Part shown: in pieces, positions 14,807 to 21,082 of the stretch
Layout: each line of letters begins with the position of its first letter
Numbering within the stretch: position 1 is the stretch's first letter
Assembly (NCBI GenBank): GCA_027035445.1
Contig: JALVUT010000329.1
Location: 1 to 21,082, forward strand
Reading direction: 5' to 3'
Source of the DNA: Thermococcus sp.
Lineage (GTDB): Archaea > Methanobacteriota_B > Thermococci > Thermococcales > Thermococcaceae
DNA: 21,082 bases
The notes under the pieces: generated by a model
What the model was told of the DNA's origin: nothing
Database searches by the model: none
The model's input: the letters and a program-made list of their open reading frames with translations, nothing else
Translations under genes and position numbers: made by a program

Positions 14807-15124
14807 TCACACAAAACCTATCATGCTCAGGAGCATGGAGAGTACCACGAAAAGAAAAACGGCCACGAACGTTAGTTTCTTTTTTATCCACTCGTGAGGC
14901 TTGTTGTAGTGTCGCATAACGAGGAACGAAAGAGAGCAGACGATCAGAACAGGAACCAATGACGATACCGCTATGAAAAGTACACCGAGGAGGTAGCGGT
15001 CGATACCCGATGTATCGAGGAGCGCCACCGTCCAGTAGAGCATGACGGGCGAGATAAGAGCCAGAACTCCAACAGTAATTCCGATAATCACGGACTCTCC
15101 GTCCATAGAACCACAGAGAGGCAT
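14807..15124 (-). CDS. Small membrane protein of unknown function
   Basis: The frame encodes 105 residues with three membrane segments: IIGITVGVLALISPVMLYW (about 13-31), LLGVLFIAVSSLVPVLIVCS (about 45-64) and FVAVFLFVVLSMLLSMIGFV at the extreme C-terminus. A basic patch HYNKPHEWIKKK precedes the last helix. A minus-strand TATA-like CTTTTAAGG (about 15134-15143) is so close to the first ATG that the second ATG at 15106 (MDGESVII) may be the true, leaderless start. No family recognised; it stands alone between the methylthiotransferase and TRAM genes. Confidence 0.7.
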   Translation of the reverse strand: MPLCGSMDGESVIIGITVGVLALISPVMLYWTVALLDTSGIDRYLLGVLFIAVSSLVPVLIVCSLSFLVMRHYNKPHEWIKKKLTFVAVFLFVVLSMLLSMIGFV

Positions 15125-15180
15125 TAGCTTAAGGCCTTAAAAGAGTTCTGCATGCAAGGTAAGAATGAGAGGAAATGAAA

Positions 15181-15393
15181 TCAGATAACCTCTCCAAAAG
15201 CGAACTTTCTCTTGACTGAGTTTATCACGATCTCGACTTCGTCGCCAACCTGCGTGTTCGGGACAAAGATAACGAAGCCCTTAACCTTGGCGATTCCATC
15301 ACCGCCTTTGCCAAGACTCTCGATCCTAACCCTGTACCTTTCTCCAACCTTAACCGGGGCTTCATAGCCACCGCCAAACGTATCTCCATACAT
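15181..15393 (-). CDS. Small TRAM-domain protein, putative RNA chaperone
   Basis: From the ATG at 15393 the product has 70 residues: a Gly/Tyr start MYGDTFGGGYEAPVKVGER and then a single TRAM domain (RVRIESLGKGGDGIAKVKG, FVIFVPNTQVGDEVEI, VKRKFAFGEVI). Stand-alone TRAM proteins bind RNA and act as cold-shock-like chaperones in methanogens; Thermococcales carry close relatives. The open frame continues 52 codons upstream, but that extension contains a TATA box (CTTTATAAAG, 15468-15477) and an unlikely Cys/Trp-rich sequence, so I reject it. The inferred leader is about 50 bases, unusually long for the group. It is divergent from the mbh operon. Confidence 0.9.
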   Translation of the reverse strand: MYGDTFGGGYEAPVKVGERYRVRIESLGKGGDGIAKVKGFVIFVPNTQVGDEVEIVINSVKRKFAFGEVI

Positions 15394-15466
15394 ATCCAAC
15401 ACCAACTCTTTCAACTTTTGGGCCCTTCCAGGTCTCCAGAAGAGCACCACCACTACTTGTACAGCG

Positions 15467-15492
15467 GCTTTATAAAGCTTTGTGAAGCTTTG
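15467..15492 (-). promoter_or_regulatory. TRAM-gene promoter with tandem AAGCTTTG repeats
   Basis: CTTTATAAAG (15468-15477) is a symmetrical TATA box. AAGCTTTG occurs at 15475-15482 and again at 15485-15492, one helical turn apart and touching the box on its upstream side. Further up are AAGGCCAT twice (15501-15508 and 15512-15519) and the 12-bp palindrome TCACCCGGGTGA (15546-15557). Confidence 0.5.
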
Positions 15493-15579
15493 AGTGCACC
15501 AAGGCCATTGGAAGGCCATACACCCAGGACACCGTGAAAACGCCATCACCCGGGTGACACATTACCTCCACAACTTTTG

Positions 15580-15596
15580 GTTAAGAACAAAGTGTT
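15580..15596 (+). promoter_or_regulatory. Extended SurR-type motif, distal
   Basis: GTTAAGAACAAAGTGTT fits GTTn3AACn5GTT exactly, the extended motif known for the Thermococcales redox regulator SurR, which activates hydrogenase genes when elemental sulfur is absent. It lies about 130 bases upstream of mbhA and about 25 bases upstream of a TATA-like GCTTTAAAAAATA (about 15620-15632), an activator-like position. Confidence 0.7.
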
Positions 15597-15692
15597 GATG
15601 ACCTTTGCTTTGAATTAGAAGCTTTAAAAAATACTTTTAAGTGAATTTCCCCCACTTATAACGAAAATTCAGGAAAATAAAGCCGAGATAAG

Positions 15693-15709
15693 GTTTAAAA
15701 CCAAAAGTT
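15693..15709 (+). promoter_or_regulatory. Extended SurR-type motif overlapping the proximal TATA box of mbhA
   Basis: GTTTAAAACCAAAAGTT also fits GTTn3AACn5GTT. Its left half overlaps the proximal TATA-like TTTAAAA, 15-30 bases before the mbhA start. Binding here would compete with the transcription factors for this box, or the box may not be used and the distal TATA near 15620 may be the real one. Confidence 0.6.
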
Positions 15710-15723
15710 AAGGGGTGAGATCA

Positions 15724-16221
15724 ATGCGTTTCATTGCTGCATTCCTCTGGTCGTTCGTGCTCTGGCTTGTACTTACGGCGGGTAGTAGTGGCATGCTCTG
15801 GAGCACGCAGGAATTGGCAGCCGGTGTGATATTCTCGGTAATAGTGGCGTTCACCACAAGAACTGTTATCGGAGAAAAAGCTGACCGCTTCCTCAACCCC
15901 CTGAAGTGGGCAGGTTTCCTGGCTTACATTCCGGTGCTGTTCTGGGGCATGACCAAAGCAAACCTGGACGTCGCCTACCGCGTCATAACCGGAAAAATAA
16001 AACCGGGGATAGTCCGGGTTCCGGTTGAACTTGAAAACGACGCTCAGTACACGATACTGAGCAACTCCATAACCCTCACGCCGGGAACCCTCACCATAGA
16101 CGCCTGTCCGGATGAGGGGGCCCTCTACGTTCACTGGATAAACGTCACGGAACCGGAACCGGAGGATTCAACTGTAATAGCAGGCCCGTTCGAGAAGTGG
16201 GCAAGGAGGTTGGGTAAATGA
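15724..16221 (+). CDS. mbhA: Membrane-bound hydrogenase subunit MbhA (MrpE-like)
   Basis: First gene of the mbh operon; 165 residues, with two to three membrane helices in the N-terminal 75 residues and a soluble C-terminal part, as in MrpE/MnhE. The family stretch FWGMTKANLDVAYRVITG and the later YTILSNSITLTPGTLTID are clear. With MbhB, C and F it forms part of the sodium-translocating module that lets the hydrogenase export Na+ while evolving H2. The GTG at 15715 is also in frame, but GGGGTGA is correctly spaced for the ATG at 15724. The stop overlaps the mbhB start (ATGA). Confidence 0.92.
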   Translation: MRFIAAFLWSFVLWLVLTAGSSGMLWSTQELAAGVIFSVIVAFTTRTVIGEKADRFLNPLKWAGFLAYIPVLFWGMTKANLDVAYRVITGKIKPGIVRVPVELENDAQYTILSNSITLTPGTLTIDACPDEGALYVHWINVTEPEPEDSTVIAGPFEKWARRLGK

Positions 16222-16481
16222 TCGACCCGGTGTTCTTCTACGCTGCACTCATCGTCATGATAGGAGCATTTCTAGCCCTTCTCAGGGTGTTCTTTGGACC
16301 CTCGGTCCCCGACAGGGTGGTGGGCGTGGACACACTTAACACCCTCATAGTAGCGGGGATGGTGCTACTGGGAGCCGCCTACGACAGGGCAATCTACATA
16401 GATATCGCCATAGTCTACGCCCTCCTAAGCTATGTCGGGACGCTTGCAATAGCAAAGTACCTCCAGGGGGGATTAAAGTGA
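16218..16481 (+). CDS. mbhB: Membrane-bound hydrogenase subunit MbhB (MrpF-like)
   Basis: 87 residues, three membrane helices. The MrpF signature GPSVPDRVVGVDTLNTLIVAG is present, followed by YIDIAIVYALLSYVGTLAIAKY with the conserved aspartate in the third helix. Together with MrpE- and MrpG-like neighbours it forms the ion-translocating side module. The start overlaps mbhA (ATGA) and the end overlaps mbhC (GTGA). Confidence 0.94.
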   Translation: MIDPVFFYAALIVMIGAFLALLRVFFGPSVPDRVVGVDTLNTLIVAGMVLLGAAYDRAIYIDIAIVYALLSYVGTLAIAKYLQGGLK

Positions 16482-16858
16482 GCGATTATGTGACCTACCT
16501 AATCTACGTCTTTCTCGGGATAAACGTTACATTCAACCTGCTGGGAAGCTTCTCACTTCACCGCTTCCCGGACGTCTACACGAGGCTTCACGGTGCCACC
16601 AAGTGCACCACCTTCGGGACTATATTCGCAGTTCTGGCCGTTGTTACCCACGCCCTCAACCAGCTCCATCTCACGGGAGATCCCAAATACCTCCAGATGG
16701 CCCTCCACAGCCTCGTGGCACTGGTTGCCCTCCTCCTCACGAACCCGGTGGGAGCCCATGCCATAGCCAAAGCTGCCCACCTCAGTGGGTACAAACCCGC
16801 CAGGGCAGTTATAGACGCCTACGAGAGAAAGTTAAAGGCGAGGGGGGAGGAGCGATGA
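16478..16858 (+). CDS. mbhC: Membrane-bound hydrogenase subunit MbhC (MrpG-like)
   Basis: 126 residues with three membrane helices and the MrpG signature SLHRFPDVYTRLHGATKCTT, then NPVGAHAIAKAAH. The start is GTG at 16478 within GTGA, shared with the mbhB stop. A charged C-terminal tail (DAYERKLKARGEER) extends into the cytoplasm. It completes the E-F-G trio of the Mrp-like module. Confidence 0.94.
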   Translation: MSDYVTYLIYVFLGINVTFNLLGSFSLHRFPDVYTRLHGATKCTTFGTIFAVLAVVTHALNQLHLTGDPKYLQMALHSLVALVALLLTNPVGAHAIAKAAHLSGYKPARAVIDAYERKLKARGEER

Positions 16859-17121
16859 ACGTTCTGAGCATGGATGCCCTGATTCAGTTCGGCATACTCT
16901 TCGGGGTTCTTATAAGTGCATACCTCACGATAACCTTTAGGGACCTTCTGAGTGCTGCAATAGCCTCCACAGCCATGAGCCTCCTCCTGAGTATGGAGTT
17001 CTACATGCTCCATGCCCCTGACGTGGCGATAGCGGAAGCGGCTGTGGGGGCGGGGGTCGTTACCGCAGTTGTCGTGTATGGGATAGCCAAAACCGAGAGA
17101 TGGGAGCGTGAGGCACCATGA
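16855..17121 (+). CDS. mbhD: Membrane-bound hydrogenase subunit MbhD (DUF4040, MrpA C-terminal part)
   Basis: 88 residues, three helices, matching the DUF4040/MbhD family: RDLLSAAIASTAMSLLLSMEFYMLHAPDVAIAEAAVGAG, with the conserved A-P-D-V-A-x-x-E-A stretch where the Glu is thought to lie in the proton path. In Mrp antiporters this is a domain of MrpA; in Mbh it is a separate subunit. The true start is the ATG at 16855 (ATGA with the mbhC stop), preceded by GGGGGGAGG. The longer frame starting at 16603 is only read-through inside mbhC. Confidence 0.92.
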   Translation: MNVLSMDALIQFGILFGVLISAYLTITFRDLLSAAIASTAMSLLLSMEFYMLHAPDVAIAEAAVGAGVVTAVVVYGIAKTERWEREAP

Positions 17122-17420
17122 AGAGGACTTTCGGAGCACTGGCCCTGCTCTTTATATTCGGAACCCTGCTAGTCGTTGCAAGCCCCCAGCACGGCCTGAA
17201 GTTCGGGCTCGGTGGAAATAGCTGGAAGGACTACCGCTACACCGACCAGTACTACATAGACCATGGGGTGCAGGAAGTCGGGGGAATGAACATCGTCACG
17301 GATATAGTGTTCGACTACCGTGGCTACGATACCATTGGAGAGGCCACTGTTCTCTTCACGGCCATAGCCGGGGCGGTTGCACTTCTCAGGCCCTGGAGGG
17401 GGGATAAAAATGGGGAGTGA
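17118..17420 (+). CDS. mbhE: Membrane-bound hydrogenase subunit MbhE (MrpA C-terminal part)
   Basis: 100 residues with an N-terminal helix (TFGALALLFIFGTLLVVA), a polar middle with YYIDHGVQEVGGMNIVTDIVFDYRGYDTIGE, and a C-terminal helix (TVLFTAIAGAVALL). The segment NxVTDIxxDYRGYDTxGE is the hallmark of the MrpA/MbhE C-terminal domain. ATGA overlap with mbhD; the end overlaps the mbhF start by 11 bases. Confidence 0.92.
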   Translation: MKRTFGALALLFIFGTLLVVASPQHGLKFGLGGNSWKDYRYTDQYYIDHGVQEVGGMNIVTDIVFDYRGYDTIGEATVLFTAIAGAVALLRPWRGDKNGE

Positions 17421-17856
17421 CATGGGACTCATAGTGAAAACGACGGCAAGGGCAACCATACCCCTCATAGGGATATTCGGGTCTTACATAGTCATGCACG
17501 GTCATCTCACGCCGGGAGGAGGCTTCCAAGGGGGAGCAACTATAGCGGGAGCCGGGATCCTCTTCCTGCTGGCCTTTGGTCTCGACGAGATGAAGGAACG
17601 CTACAATCCTCACCTCTATTCCTCGCTCGAAGGACTTGGTGGCCTTGCATTCCTGGGGGTCGCAATGCTCGGCTTCAGCGTGGCATTTTTCTACAACAAA
17701 CTCTGGCATGCGGGACCGTTCTTAAATGGAAAACCCGGAACGCTCCTTTCAGCCGGATACCTTCCAATAATGAACCTCGTCGTGGGACTGAAGGTCTTCA
17801 CAGGCCTGATAAGTGCGATGGCGGCAATAGCGCTCTACAGGAGGTGGAGAGAATGA
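17410..17856 (+). CDS. mbhF: Membrane-bound hydrogenase subunit MbhF (MrpB-like)
   Basis: 148 residues, four helices, with the MrpB/MnhB signature GSYIVMHGHLTPGGGFQGGA near the N-terminus and NLVVGLKVFTGL near the end. The ATG at 17410 has GGAGGGGGG upstream; an earlier in-frame start at 17377 would bury this site in coding sequence, so I reject it. MbhF sits between the MrpEFG trio and the MrpC/D-like subunits in known Mbh structures and lines the sodium path. Confidence 0.94.
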   Translation: MGSDMGLIVKTTARATIPLIGIFGSYIVMHGHLTPGGGFQGGATIAGAGILFLLAFGLDEMKERYNPHLYSSLEGLGGLAFLGVAMLGFSVAFFYNKLWHAGPFLNGKPGTLLSAGYLPIMNLVVGLKVFTGLISAMAAIALYRRWRE

Positions 17857-18212
17857 TACCCTTCCAGTTCATAACAGCGTTCCTCCTCGTCTTCATGGGG
17901 CTCTACGCGTTCCTCTACAAGAGAAACCTCCTCAAACTGATACTGGCCCTGGATGTGATAGACTCGGGGATCCATCTGCTCTTCATAAGCTTTGGGTACC
18001 GCCTCGAAAACAACGTACTCCCAACGGCGCCCATATACACGGGCTACGAGACCGTCAAGGCACCCATGGTGGGGCCCCTACCGCAGGCCCTCGTGCTCAC
18101 GAGCATAGTCATAGGGGTATGCGTTCTCTCCCTGGCAGTTGCCCTCACGATAAACGCCTACAGACACTACGGAAGCCTGGATGTTAACAAGCTGAGGAGG
18201 TTGAGGGGATGA
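17853..18212 (+). CDS. mbhG: Membrane-bound hydrogenase subunit MbhG (MrpC/NuoK-like)
   Basis: 119 residues, three helices, of the MrpC/NuoK family: LYAFLYKRNLLKLILALDVIDSGIHLLFISFG, then PLPQALVLTSIVIGVCVLSLAVAL. ATG 17853 (ATGA with the mbhF stop) is preceded by AGGAGGTG. The in-frame GTG at 17844 is part of that site and is rejected. It forms part of the proton channel chain next to MbhH. Confidence 0.94.
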   Translation: MIPFQFITAFLLVFMGLYAFLYKRNLLKLILALDVIDSGIHLLFISFGYRLENNVLPTAPIYTGYETVKAPMVGPLPQALVLTSIVIGVCVLSLAVALTINAYRHYGSLDVNKLRRLRG

Positions 18213-19747
18213 GCGTCCTTCCTCTTGTAATAATAATTCCCCTCCTGGGGGCGTTCTCACTGCCCATAGTGGGACTGCTTGGGAAGAGGATCAGGGAGGC
18301 ATGGGCACTCATCATCAGCGGTGCTACCCTGGGGGTAACCTCAAAGCTCCTCTACAACGTTTGGAGTACAAAAGAAACGCTGGTTTACACACTCGGTGCA
18401 AAGAGCCCCATTGGACAGGGTGTAAACTTCCCCGTAAGAATAGTATGGGAGGTCGACCTCCTGAGCGCGATAATGGCCTTCACAATAGCCTTCGTGGCGT
18501 TCCTGGCGGTGCTATACTCCATCGAATACATGAAGCACGACACGGGGCTTGAGAAGTACTACGTTCTCATCCTAGTCCTGGAGTTGGGGATGCTTGGCAT
18601 AGTCCTGACCGGGGACATCTTCAACTTCTACGTGTTCCTGGAGATAATGAGCATAGCAAGCTACGCGCTCGTCGCCTTCAGGAACGACACATGGGAGGGC
18701 ATCGAGGCCGGGATAAAATACATGTTCGTGGGCTCTCTCGCCAGCTCCTTCATCCTCCTTGGCATAGCCCTGCTCTACGGGCAGTACGGGACGCTTACAA
18801 TGGCATACCTGGCCGAAAAGATGGAGGCCAATTTCACGTTAACGGGAAAGATAGCCCTGGCCTTCCTCATCGGGGGACTGCTCTTCAAGAGTGGTGCGGT
18901 TCCGGTCCACATGTGGCTCGCCGATGCTCACCCCGCTGCGCCAAGCTCGATCAGTGCCATGCTGTCCGGTCTCGTCATAAAAGCCGGCGGCGTCTATGTA
19001 ATAGCAAGGATAGCGTTCAGCGTCTTCGGGATGGCCGTCAACATGAAAACCCTCGGGTGGGTGATAATTTTCTTCGCGTGCCTCACCCTCATAGTGGGCA
19101 ACGCCATGGCCGTGGTTCAAACGGACATGAAAAGGCTCCTCGCCTTCTCCTCAGTTGGACAGATAGGGTACATACTCCTCGGCCTTGGAATAGGCCTAGC
19201 CGCCTACGGGACGAAGGTCGGCGAGATAGCCACGGCGGGAGCGATATACCACACCGTCAATCACGCCATCATAAAAGCCCTCCTCTTCATGATCGCCGGG
19301 GTAGTCCTCCACGAGCTCGGCACCAAGGATCTCAACGAGCTCAGCGGCCTCGCGAAGGCCATGCCCAAGACCACCTTCGCCTTTATCATAGGAGCAGCGG
19401 CCATAATAGGCCTCCCGCCCCTGAACGGCTTCGCGAGTAAGTGGCTCCTCTATGAGAGTTCAGCCCTCTTCAACCCGTTCCTCGGAGCCATAGCCATAAT
19501 CGGCACGGCGTTCTGTACTGCGGCGTACATCCGCGTTCTCTACACGTTCCTTGGAAGACCCAGTGAGAAGGTCATGGATGCAAAAGAGCCGGGAGCGGCC
19601 ATGCTGCTTCCGATATTCGTCCTCGTGGCGGCGATAATTATAATGGGACTCTTCCCGTGGCAGATAAGCAACAAAATCATGATACCAGCGGCGTCAATGC
19701 TCGCGAACATAAAGGGCTACGTCATGGCAGTCATGGGGGGTGCTTGA
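18209..19747 (+). CDS. mbhH: Membrane-bound hydrogenase subunit MbhH (MrpD-like antiporter subunit)
   Basis: 512 residues with about 14 membrane helices, of the MrpD/NuoL-M-N family. The key ion-path residues are present: Glu145 in VFLEIMSIASYALVAF, Lys227 in GGLLFKSGAVPVHMWLADAH, and Lys258 in SGLVIKAGG. It is the main antiporter-like subunit, coupling electron flow from ferredoxin to proton entry and Na+ export. ATGA overlap with mbhG. One MrpD copy only, as in Mbh; the sulfane reductase Mbs/Mbx operon has two. Confidence 0.95.
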   Translation: MSVLPLVIIIPLLGAFSLPIVGLLGKRIREAWALIISGATLGVTSKLLYNVWSTKETLVYTLGAKSPIGQGVNFPVRIVWEVDLLSAIMAFTIAFVAFLAVLYSIEYMKHDTGLEKYYVLILVLELGMLGIVLTGDIFNFYVFLEIMSIASYALVAFRNDTWEGIEAGIKYMFVGSLASSFILLGIALLYGQYGTLTMAYLAEKMEANFTLTGKIALAFLIGGLLFKSGAVPVHMWLADAHPAAPSSISAMLSGLVIKAGGVYVIARIAFSVFGMAVNMKTLGWVIIFFACLTLIVGNAMAVVQTDMKRLLAFSSVGQIGYILLGLGIGLAAYGTKVGEIATAGAIYHTVNHAIIKALLFMIAGVVLHELGTKDLNELSGLAKAMPKTTFAFIIGAAAIIGLPPLNGFASKWLLYESSALFNPFLGAIAIIGTAFCTAAYIRVLYTFLGRPSEKVMDAKEPGAAMLLPIFVLVAAIIIMGLFPWQISNKIMIPAASMLANIKGYVMAVMGGA

Positions 19748-19748
19748 A

Positions 19749-20096
19749 ATGTTCGGTTACTGGGACGCTCTCTACTTCGTTTACGTCTTCACGATAGGCC
19801 TCATCATAGCGTACCTCCTCATGAAGTGGGCCGAGAGGGTTAGTAGTGGGACGAGGAGAACAGGTGCGGGGGCAAAGATATTCCTCAGCGGTGAAGATCA
19901 GGACAACGTTATCCCGCAGTTCGAACATTTCCGGGGCTACTTTACCGGGAGACACATCATGTGGGGCCTCATAAGGGGCATCAACAGGATGTTCATAGCC
20001 TTCAGGAGGGAACACACGGGCCTGCTTGGCGACTACGTGAACTACCTTCTGATAACGATAGCACTCGTCCTGGGGGCGCTGATAATCTGGGGCTGA
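19749..20096 (+). CDS. mbhI: Membrane-bound hydrogenase subunit MbhI
   Basis: 115 residues with one helix at each end: YWDALYFVYVFTIGLIIAYLL and YLLITIALVLGALIIW. The central amphipathic, charged part contains GAKIFLSGEDQDN and RHIMWGLIRGINRMF. It links the antiporter module to the hydrogenase membrane arm. ATG 19749 begins one base after the mbhH stop and has GGGGGGTG seven bases upstream; a GTG at 19740 is also in frame but less well placed. Confidence 0.9.
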   Translation: MFGYWDALYFVYVFTIGLIIAYLLMKWAERVSSGTRRTGAGAKIFLSGEDQDNVIPQFEHFRGYFTGRHIMWGLIRGINRMFIAFRREHTGLLGDYVNYLLITIALVLGALIIWG

Positions 20097-20108
20097 GGGG
20101 GGAGTAAC

Positions 20109-20627
20109 ATGAGCATCAAGGTGCAGGTTGAAAAAAAAGTATCAGAAACCTCCGAGAGTGAGAGACTTGAAAAGGAGATATCAAAGCTCTGCAGATATAT
20201 AGGGCGGTCCCCATGGGTCTTTCATGTAAACAGTGGCTCGTGCAACGGCTGCGACATTGAAATCATAGCGGCCCTGACACCCAGGTACGACGCCGAGCGC
20301 TTCGGGGTCAAGCTCGTTGGAACGCCGAGACATGCTGACGTACTCCTCGTAACTGGCCCGATAACGGACCAGAGCCTTGAAAGGGTTAAGCTCGTCTACG
20401 AGCAGACGCCAGACCCCAAGGTCGTCGTAGCGGTTGGAGCGTGCCCCACCGGAGGTAGCGTGTTCTTTGAGAGTCCCTTCACCAATGCACCGCTTGACAG
20501 GCACATACCGGTGGACGTCTTCGTTCCGGGCTGCCCGCCGAGGCCCGAGGCGATACTCTACGGCGTCGTGCTGGCGCTTCAGAGGCTGATTGAGAAGATT
20601 GAGAAAAAGGAGGGGGGTAAAGAATGA
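20109..20627 (+). CDS. mbhJ: Membrane-bound [NiFe] hydrogenase small subunit MbhJ (NuoB-like)
   Basis: 172 residues. The proximal [4Fe-4S] cluster ligands are visible: Cys45 and Cys48 (SGSCNGCDIEI), Cys112 (GACPTGG) and Cys142 (PGCPPRPEAIL), as in NuoB and group 4 hydrogenase small subunits. It takes electrons from the polyferredoxin MbhN and passes them to the NiFe site in MbhL, both off the right edge. Residues 9-35 form a charged N-terminal helix. GGGGGGAG precedes the ATG, and the stop overlaps the next ORF (ATGA). Confidence 0.95.
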   Translation: MSIKVQVEKKVSETSESERLEKEISKLCRYIGRSPWVFHVNSGSCNGCDIEIIAALTPRYDAERFGVKLVGTPRHADVLLVTGPITDQSLERVKLVYEQTPDPKVVVAVGACPTGGSVFFESPFTNAPLDRHIPVDVFVPGCPPRPEAILYGVVLALQRLIEKIEKKEGGKE

Positions 20628-20734
20628 AAGCAAATCATCCCCTCCCCATCAAGTTTGCACTCAAAGAGCGCATTCCAAGGGGTAACGCTAAGGAGATGGG
20701 ATACAAAAAGGTTCCACTGGAAATAAAGGGCTGA
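20624..20734 (+). CDS. Small 36-aa ORF inside the mbh operon, between mbhJ and mbhK
   Basis: The ATG overlaps the mbhJ stop (ATGA) and has a strong GGAGGGGGG site six bases upstream; it ends 17 bases before mbhK. The product begins MKANHPLPIKFALKERIP, continues RGNAKEMGYKKVPLEIKG, and is basic, soluble and rich in Lys, with no cysteine. The spacing and site are as good as for the neighbouring subunits, so it may be a real, overlooked small protein. It is not among the 14 classical Mbh subunits. A remnant of a larger gene is an alternative. Confidence 0.55.
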   Translation: MKANHPLPIKFALKERIPRGNAKEMGYKKVPLEIKG

Positions 20735-20751
20735 TTGAGGGAGGGAAGAGA

Positions 20752-21082
20752 ATGAACGTTGATGAGTTTGTAAAGATCTTCGGTGAGAGGTTCCCCGGGG
20801 CGGAGGTAAGGGTCAGCGAGAACAAGCAACCCCACCCGAAGAGACGTGTCTGGGTCGAGGTGGGGAGGGAGAAGTTCCACGACGCCATGAAGCTCATAAA
20901 GGAACTCGACCCCAAGGCACAATTCTCCATCATAATAGCCAGGGACGCCGGGGAGGTTCTCGAGGCAAAGTACCACATGGAGCTCTTCTGGAAGGAGGGA
21001 GAGAGCATCTCCCTCATCATAGGGACGACCGTCCCAAAGGAAGATCCGAAGCTCCCGACGGTTACTGACGTTTTCCCAAGCG
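20752..21082 (+). CDS. mbhK: Membrane-bound hydrogenase subunit MbhK (NuoC-like), 3' end beyond window
   Basis: At least 110 residues, open at the right edge. MNVDEFVKIFGERFPGAEV leads into a 30-kDa NuoC-type domain, with KFHDAMKLIKELDPKAQFSI, YHMELFWKEG and ISLIIGTTVPKEDP, and the conserved P-T-V-T-D-V-F-P just before the edge. It bridges MbhJ and the catalytic subunit MbhL, expected immediately downstream. The start has GAGGGAGGGAAGAG upstream. Confidence 0.93.
   Translation, partial: MNVDEFVKIFGERFPGAEVRVSENKQPHPKRRVWVEVGREKFHDAMKLIKELDPKAQFSIIIARDAGEVLEAKYHMELFWKEGESISLIIGTTVPKEDPKLPTVTDVFPS

Noticed and set aside
15394..15549. 52-codon N-terminal extension of the TRAM protein
   Set aside because: It spans the promoter TATA box and encodes an improbable Cys/Trp-rich sequence; the TRAM family starts near MYGD.
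16603..16854. Upstream extension of mbhD inside mbhC
   Set aside because: An out-of-frame shadow of mbhC; the ATGA overlap and ribosome binding site place the mbhD start at 16855.
1..21082. CRISPR array or insertion sequence
   Set aside because: No regularly spaced repeats of 25-40 bases and no transposase gene or terminal inverted repeats were found anywhere in the window.

Overview
The window reads as a chromosomal segment of a hyperthermophilic archaeon of the Thermococcales, most likely a Thermococcus. Supporting this are a membrane-bound hydrogenase (Mbh) operon in the Pyrococcus/Thermococcus gene order, two sites matching the extended recognition motif of the Thermococcales sulfur regulator SurR, archaeal TATA-type promoters, GGAGG-type ribosome binding sites, and an SSV-type integrase beside a tRNA 3' half. 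I cannot name the species.

Region 1 (1 to about 6802) looks like the right end of an integrated virus-like or plasmid-like element. Its boundary is a 47-bp tRNA-His 3' half (6756-6802), antisense to the start of a tyrosine integrase gene. This is the intC arrangement left when an SSV-type integrase is split by integration, so intN and the intact tRNA-His should lie off the left edge. Everything in this region is on the minus strand: integrase, an 88-aa TM/HTH-like protein, then a run of a LamG-domain exported protein, a second exported protein, an exported subtilisin-like protease, two overlapping tiny genes, and a polytopic membrane protein cut by the window edge. The LamG domain alone is clearly AT-richer than the DNA around it.

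Region 2 (about 6803-15393) is ordinary chromosome. It holds a beta-CASP metallo-beta-lactamase-fold protein, a stand-alone Lrp/AsnC RAM domain, a phosphate group (secreted metallophosphoesterase lipoprotein, PiT transporter, DUF47 partner), a small cupin, an archaeal tRNA methylthiotransferase of the e-MtaB type, a small membrane protein and a TRAM-domain protein.

Region 3 (about 15394-21082) is a regulatory intergenic region followed by the mbh operon, from mbhA through mbhJ to a partial mbhK. The genes are tightly coupled, with ATGA or GTGA overlaps at most junctions. The first nine encode the Mrp-antiporter-like membrane module, and mbhJ and mbhK begin the hydrogenase module, which continues past the right edge. 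Two GTTn3AACn5GTT motifs lie upstream of mbhA. A 36-codon ORF with a strong ribosome binding site sits between mbhJ and mbhK and is not one of the 14 classical mbh genes.
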